Below are positions 58,346 through 64,000 of a stretch of 64,000 bases of DNA, one piece after another. The notes below the pieces were generated by a model. That model did no database searches. It saw only the letters and a program-made list of their open reading frames with translations, and had not been told where the DNA came from. Source of the DNA: Pomacea canaliculata (Eukaryota > Mollusca > Gastropoda > Architaenioglossa > Ampullariidae); assembly GCF_003073045.1 (NCBI RefSeq), contig NC_037597.1, forward strand, positions 21,776,158 to 21,840,157, read 5' to 3'. The position numbers and the translations under genes are program-made. Each line of letters begins with the position of its first letter. The stretch's first letter is position 1.

Positions 58346-59138
58346 GTTACTAGCGAACACTATTCAAGACTGAAGGCTTATCAAACTATATAAGCAAACA
58401 AAATATACAATACTTCAAGTGAAAAAAGAGTTTATTGTGCTATTTTTGCGATCATATATAATTAATTAAATATAATATAAAATAAATATAATATATAATT
58501 AAAACTGCATGTACACACGTCTCTGCTGGTGAGTTTTTTTTTATAAATTAAGATAAAATAGACTGAAAGCACTATACAGTGTTCATCGCTTTGGACTTCG
58601 GCCTACCCCAGGTACCAGGTGACCTAAGAGCACTCAGTTGTTATTCCGAGAACTATTCACTCCCTTCCTCCACACCCACTTCTCTAATCTTCCTGACGAG
58701 GATGAAACGCGTGCAGTCTTGTGATTTCTCAGGTCACTGAGTTAAAATATGTGCATAAATTTTTCTGTGGGATTGTCACTAGTCAAATCTGTACTAGGAT
58801 GACTTGCAGGAACGAATATACATACATCATCCATCTTTTTGCATCAGTTTGTACCCCTTGACTGCTTAACGGATATGGATGGATGACGTATTTCATGTAT
58901 CAAAAATTAATAAGTTCCTGTCTTTTGTGTGTTTGTGTTTTAGAGACAGAAGAGAGAAGAAATAAATATAAAAAAATGAACAGAGACAATAACAAAACAT
59001 TACAATTTTCTGTAATCTGAAATTATATAAGACAAATATGTCTGTACACACCAAGCCACAAGTTCACCACAGTAATAAACAAAATGGCATAAAGCTGAGA
59101 GCTGAGAGATAGAGAGAAAAAAAAAGAGAGAGAGAAAC

Positions 59139-59211
59139 TGACGTCATTTTTTGCATGACGAGACACTCTGCTGACGATTTACCGGACGATGAAGACGCTG
59201 CTATGACGTCA
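59139..59211 (+). promoter_or_regulatory. Pair of perfect CRE motifs
   Basis: TGACGTCA occurs at 59139-59146 and again at 59204-59211, with further TGACG half-sites around (59155, 59171, 59225). CREB/ATF-family factors bind this sequence. The cluster lies about 500-800 bp upstream of the UTR exon candidate at 59700-59928. Confidence 0.5.
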
Positions 59212-59699
59212 GTAGAGGGCGTGATGACGCGTGTAGTAGACGGTTAGAAGCGGCCATGCTCGATCACCCAAAAACAAAGGACAGACACCCAACAACCACA
59301 TCCAAGAAAATATCAATAAACAACTTCTAGACTGGGTTCCAAACTGGATCTCGTCTGCAGTAAACAATAAAATTAGTCACAAATAAATAAATAAATAAAT
59401 AATAATTATAATTATAGCAGACTATGTTGGAGACCTACCCACGGAAGTAAATATAAGGTTGACGCTATGTACAAAAATAAGCTCGCAATTCTAAAATAAA
59501 AGCCTCATAAATAACTCTTCTACATTACTTACATGCAAACACCCGAAGTTCGCACCAACAATTCCTTTTCCAGGTAAATACTTTCACTTCAAAAATAAAC
59601 CTGAATCATGCGAACAGCGTGAAGGTGGAAATCTGAGGCCACTTCAAGCATAATTATGTTCATGCCACGCAGGCTGGGAGAATATTATGGATAGGCCGA

Positions 59700-59928
59700 C
59701 AGAGGGAGTGGTGTCAAGAGATTATGCACACAGAGAGAGACAGAGACAGAGAGACAGAGACAGAGAGTGTTCACTGAGCTCAAGCACCTCGACATTACAC
59801 TTTGCTAGCTTTCTGTTGGATGACACGCTGCTGTTCTTTCCTAAAGAAGGTAGAAGAACAAAACAGGACTCCATAGTTTTCTTCGCTGTTGTCAGAGCAG
59901 CAGTTGCACACGTCATCCAGCGGAGGAG
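59700..59928 (+). other. Candidate alternative 5' UTR exon of the secreted-protein gene
   Basis: A GC-richer stretch ends at CAGCGGAGGAG before GTAAGG, a strong donor (GT at 59929-59930). No TATA box is evident upstream. It would splice to the acceptor at 61200, as would the TATA-linked exon at 57721, giving two alternative starts. The left boundary is not determined. Confidence 0.35.
59731..59769. repeat. (AGAGACAG)n-type simple repeat
   Basis: A short purine-rich repeat of GAGACA/GAGA units inside the UTR exon candidate. Confidence 0.9.
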
Positions 59929-60421
59929 GTAAGGTTTTTGTAACGGAAACAATTCTTTATGAAGTGAATGAACATTGAAGAGAGTACTTTAGCTAGGTTT
60001 CCATTGTTTGCGATTGTCACAACAGTCACCGAGTTTTGTTTACTGCGAAATATTTCAAGTAAATAGCTCAACCTTCAAATGTTTTATTTACTAGAATTAT
60101 TCGCGAAGCAGATGATAGTGAAAGAAGGACGAGTGGGTGAGTCGGTGCGAGTGTGAATATTTTATACTTTCTTCACCAAGCGAAGGAAGGAGGAATTGCT
60201 GTATTTATCCAGTTTTATTTCCGTCATGTCTTCGTGATATCATGGGAATATTAGTTAATATCTTTATTAAGTGGATGCAATTACTAAATGCTCTCTTGAT
60301 GAAGTTTGTCAAACAAAATGAGGATTCTAGTGATGATTCAGTAATGTATGGTTTGCAATGAAAGAGATTCAAGAGATTCCCGCTACTATTCCAAATAGCA
60401 ACGGTTTTGTGTAAATGTAAC

Positions 60422-60471
60422 TCTGTGTGTGTGAGTGTGTGTCAGTGTGTGTGAGTGTGTGTGAGTGTGAC
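60422..60471. repeat. (GTGTGTGA)n-type simple repeat
   Basis: Imperfect GTGTGTGAGT units in the intron before the first coding exon. Confidence 0.9.
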
Positions 60472-61219
60472 TGTATGTTCAAGATGACAGAACATAAGGA
60501 CAGGTTTTCAGGTGTTATTTCCCCAGTTGTAAATGTGCCGGAGGGGTAGGTGAGGATGATCTATGAAACGTCTTCATACTTAACCCTTCCATGGCTGTGA
60601 AGTCCAGGCTTTATTCCCATGCACCTCAAGAAAGGAAGATTAATCAGCAAAGCAACAAAGGATACATTGTTTAAATTTGACTCCAAAGTCGTCTTGTGAA
60701 GTTTAAACATGGCACGATAATCCGAAGGCTAAACACACATTTTTACAAAATTCTCAGAGAATTAACTGAAGGTAGACATCTTGTCTGTGTGACCACAGGT
60801 AGTCCCGTTAGAAACTGCGACAGTCGGACAAGACATGACATACACAGTCAGCGGGAAATTAATCAGCCTTCTCTCTCTCTCTTCAAATTTTGTGCAATAT
60901 AAAATTTAGTTTTAGATCAGTACTGAGATACTTACTTTGCCATAAATCATGGTATGTATAGTTATATGAACAATTTTGCCCCGTTGTACCTTGGGAGACG
61001 TGGTGAAGTCATAACAAAATTTTGCAGAAGTTTCTGAACACCAAAATTCCATTCACGACATTAAGGAGCCAGTTATTTTCGTTAAAAGTTTATTTTTAGG
61101 TATAAAACTCCTACGCACGCAAATTTCAGTGAAGGATGAAAGGATAAAACCATTGGAATGTGTTATTCTTACCGTTCGAATTTTCTTTTCATTTTTTCAG
61201 ATCTCATCAGGCCTTGACG

Positions 61220-64000
61220 ATGGAGTCCTCAGCTTTCCCAGTGCTTCTCTCCCTGTGTGGTTTATGGAGCATCTACCTCTCATTTCTCGTCGCCGGAAAC
61301 GAAGTCCCGGATGCAGTGGGTAAGTCATAGACCATAGCACACAGCGCCACCTGTCCTGATACAAGTATGCCATCGTCATGCGCCTGGTGTTTGTGTCTCC
61401 TGGTTGTGTAGTTGTAAAACACGAGGGAATCGTTTGGCCAGGACAGAGTTGGCAACTCAACGACTGTCATCTTGTTTTCTTAATTACAATGTGATACCGA
61501 GAGCTGTGGTATAGTCTCAGCTGCTGGCACGGCGTAAAACACTGACAAACAGCGATACCTACACCCCACAAGCACTACTTCATGTTTCTTTACCCCAGGG
61601 CATCTTTACCACCATTTTATAACTACGACTCCAGGACTAAAAACATCCTCCGCAGGGTCTGAACACTTCTTTTTAACTTTAAACAACTTTTAACTTTAAA
61701 AAAGACGGCTTTTGTTTTTGGCTTTCTTTTTTGTTTTTTTGTTTTTGTTTTGCCCCCTCCTTTCATTCGGTGCTTTGGGGGTAACGACTTGCCCTCGCTT
61801 CATTAACTGCTACAACTGGTGGTAATTAAGTGTGCGGGTAAGTGTACAGTTAAGTTACTGGTTCAAGACTTGTTCAGACCCGCACCGGAAAACTCTACCT
61901 ATCCTCCATCCAGCAGGTGTCCAGGAATATATAGATACCAATTTATCAGAAAAAGAAAAGGGGATTGAAAGGGGAAGGATGGGTTACACCTGAGTGAACT
62001 GAGTGTAGCTCAGCTCATGATTACAAATTCAAATCACTTTTTTTTCTGAAGTCATAATAATGAATCGTCTTATGGTCTGGTCCTGCTCGTGCTGTATGGT
62101 TCACTACTAAACAGCTGCATAGTAACCAATATAGCCAGACAACAGAATTGTCCACACGTACAAGTTTGGTGTAACATTCCACGAGGAGATCCCCACCTGA
62201 AGATGATTCAATGGACGACTTCAAGCATGACAGACAGACAACTCACCCCTTAGCGCCATGCAGTCCTGATGTCTTTTGTCAAAATGACAGTTATGTCCCC
62301 CTTGGCCAAGTTCGACTAACCTTTGACACTGAATGAATTCTTCTTTCGGTTTGAGACTTTGGGGGCGCCCTGACACTACCAAGCAGGTGAAAAAGCCGAG
62401 GGGGGCCTCACTCTAACTTTTACATTAGTTTTTTTTTTTCAAATCAAGAACACTAACAGACGATGAATGGCGACAGGTGAATTGTAAATGTGGCACTACT
62501 CCTGATAAGAGTTTTAATGTGCTCGCACATTGCAACAATGGTATAAATCACACCCAGCAAGTTGTGTATCATTAACATATTTTGTTGCAACTAGCTACGG
62601 CCGTTGTGTGCTGAATTTGGGAAGGTTTGAAAAATGTAGAGCCTCGAGTTCAAAATGTCACACCAGGAGAAGAAGGACTAGTCCATAAATGAAAACATGA
62701 AATGAAGGGTTGGAAGATGGACTATGGCATTATGGAGGAATAATGTTCAATGAAAAGATGTGTTTTTGTGCTTCTATCACATAATCATGTCACACATTTG
62801 TTCCTTTTTTTTATTTCGCTGCTCATTTTGTATGTTTCTTTTGACATTGTTATTTTGTTTGTTTTAAAATATTTATTGATTTACTGTTTGTTGTATTTTT
62901 ATGTTTTTAGCTGTTGTTTTTATATTTCACATCCCATTTTGTTTGTTTTTTTGTTTATTGGTTTGTTTGCTTTTAGTTTATTAGTATATTTGATTTTTTC
63001 GATGATTTTGTTAAAGTTTTTGTTACTTTTTTACTTTCTTGCTTTTAATGGTTTTTTTTTTTCTTTGATGTTCTTTGGATTTTTTTTTTGGGAGGGGGTT
63101 ACATTTTATTTCATCCTTTTCCTTTTCTCTGCTTTATTTTTGTTTATTTAGTTCTTTCTTTTTTTCATTTATTTACTGTACTTAGAAAAGTTTTGTGGTT
63201 GTCATTCGGCTGTACCTTTGTACCTGTGCTGTGCAGGTGTGTGCCAGCGGCCGTGGAGGAAGATGCTGAGGATCGACGAGACAGGTAACGTGCTGGAGGG
63301 CAGTGTAGACGCAGTGCGGGACGCGGCGCTGGAGGGCAGCCTCTTGCGGGTGGTGCTGAACGCCCTTGAGCTTTACTCCCTCAACATCGAAAACGTCAAC
63401 GTGCGAGACGATCACTTGTGCGGCGAGAGTGTGTGGCACGTGACACACAACGGGACACACGTCAGCACCACCGTGGCCTGGGTCCACATGCTGCTGTGCA
63501 CCACAGGTGAGGCGCACGTCGTGCAGACCAACTTCTCGCGGCCTCCGGACTCGGGGTTCAAACCCAACGCCAGCACCACGGAGCTGACCACTGATGCTCT
63601 GGTCAACTTCGGAAAGCTGTACGACTCACGGCTGCCCATGACCTGGTACGTCAAACGCATCAGCTGCGACTCCAAGCCCGTTTACTCTCATTACCTTGAT
63701 GGGTCAAGGGTCACGGGGTCGTTCGCGGACCTGCACTACATGGCGCACCTGGGCGAGGTGCATTGCGTCATGCGCGACCGCGGCTACGCCTTCTTCATGA
63801 ACAACGTCGTCATCACCAACGACACCGTCAATGGACAGAGCCTGAACCACTTGGGTCAGCAGTTCACCACGCAGGCGCTGACCTTCAAGAGCCCGCCCTA
63901 TTACTGGTTCTCCTCCTGGAGCACGGACGGCAAGCGTGACAACTCGCGGTGGTTCGTGGGAACAGCGCAGCCCAGGGGACACAACAACGACTACGTGGCG
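61220..64000 (+). CDS. Secreted glycoprotein of unknown family (5' part, right-truncated)
   Basis: Exon 1 (61220-61319) follows a strong acceptor (CATTTTTTCAG at 61190-61200) and opens with MESSAFPVLLSLCGLWSIYL then SFLVAG, a clear signal peptide, with the mature protein starting near NEVPDAVG. It ends one base into a codon at GTAAGT. Exon 2 starts at 63237 after CTGTGCTGTGCAG and completes the codon (GGT). It stays open for 254 codons to the window edge. It begins VCQRPWRKMLRIDETGN, has several N-glycosylation sequons (NGT, NFS, NAS, NDT) and at least five cysteines, and later reads MRDRGYAFFMNNVVITND and YYWFSSWSTDG. GC content of exon 2 is much higher than in the introns. I do not recognise the family; extracellular or lumenal function is inferred from the signal and sequons. 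An internal ACAG followed by GTGAGG at 63505-63514 could act as a donor. Confidence 0.85.
61320..63236 (+). other. Intron 1 of the secreted-protein gene
   Basis: The intron has consensus ends (GTAAGT, and GTGCTGTGCAG). The right half, 62750-63180, is an extremely T-rich run on the plus strand that gives a 133-codon hydrophobic open frame with no gene character. It may serve simply as a long pyrimidine-rich tract before the acceptor. Confidence 0.7.

Noticed and set aside
58199..58393. 64-codon frame with a long tyrosine run
   Set aside because: It is translation of a TTA microsatellite.
62750..63151. 133-codon, very hydrophobic plus-strand frame
   Set aside because: It comes from an extremely T-rich intron tract just before a splice acceptor; the amino-acid bias is that of low-complexity DNA.

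Overview
The window is animal nuclear DNA. It has small exons with GT-AG introns, AT-rich introns, microsatellites and scattered fragments of non-LTR retrotransposons and DNA transposons. An invertebrate is likely, and a mollusc (perhaps a gastropod) is my best guess, but that rests on general character rather than a diagnostic gene. Three gene models are well supported. (1) A complete D-aminoacyl-tRNA deacylase (DTD1) lies on the minus strand at 37490-41451, in six exons. (2) A complete nine-exon gene for a DUF4806-type protein lies on the minus strand at 43205-49119. (3) The 5' part of a gene for a secreted protein lies on the plus strand from 61220 and runs off the right edge.

The most unusual region is 9.6-31.95 kb, a tandem array of about 48 repeat units. 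Read on the minus strand, each unit carries one short exon with an AG acceptor and a GTAAGT-type donor. There are about 29 A-type exons (119 nt), 18 B-type exons (115 or 116 nt) and one C-type exon (116 nt). The intact exons enter in phase 1 and leave in phase 0, so two joined in a row would break the reading frame. Upstream, at 32071-35697, five candidate constant exons join to one another and to any A or C exon without a phase conflict. This has the architecture of a very large mutually exclusive exon cluster inside an uncharacterised gene. Most B exons share a one-base deletion and are dead as coding exons. The core is nearly homogeneous and carries a duplication of at least 5 kb at an offset of about 9.01 kb. 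Both edges are old and decayed.

Layout from the left: 1-6 kb is probably intron or UTR of a minus-strand gene whose first coding exon is at 6002-6016. A TATA-containing plus-strand promoter candidate is at 6.75-6.81 kb. Possible 3' exons of the array gene are at 7.95-8.4 kb. The array and its constant exons follow, to 35.7 kb, with a promoter region at 35.7-36.45 kb containing ACCGGT palindromes. DTD1 and then the DUF4806 gene follow; the latter has a LINE fragment and a GC-rich insert in its introns. From 49 to 57 kb there are transposon remnants and no gene I can support. Alternative 5' UTR exons and CRE motifs at 57.6-59.9 kb lead to the secreted-protein gene.
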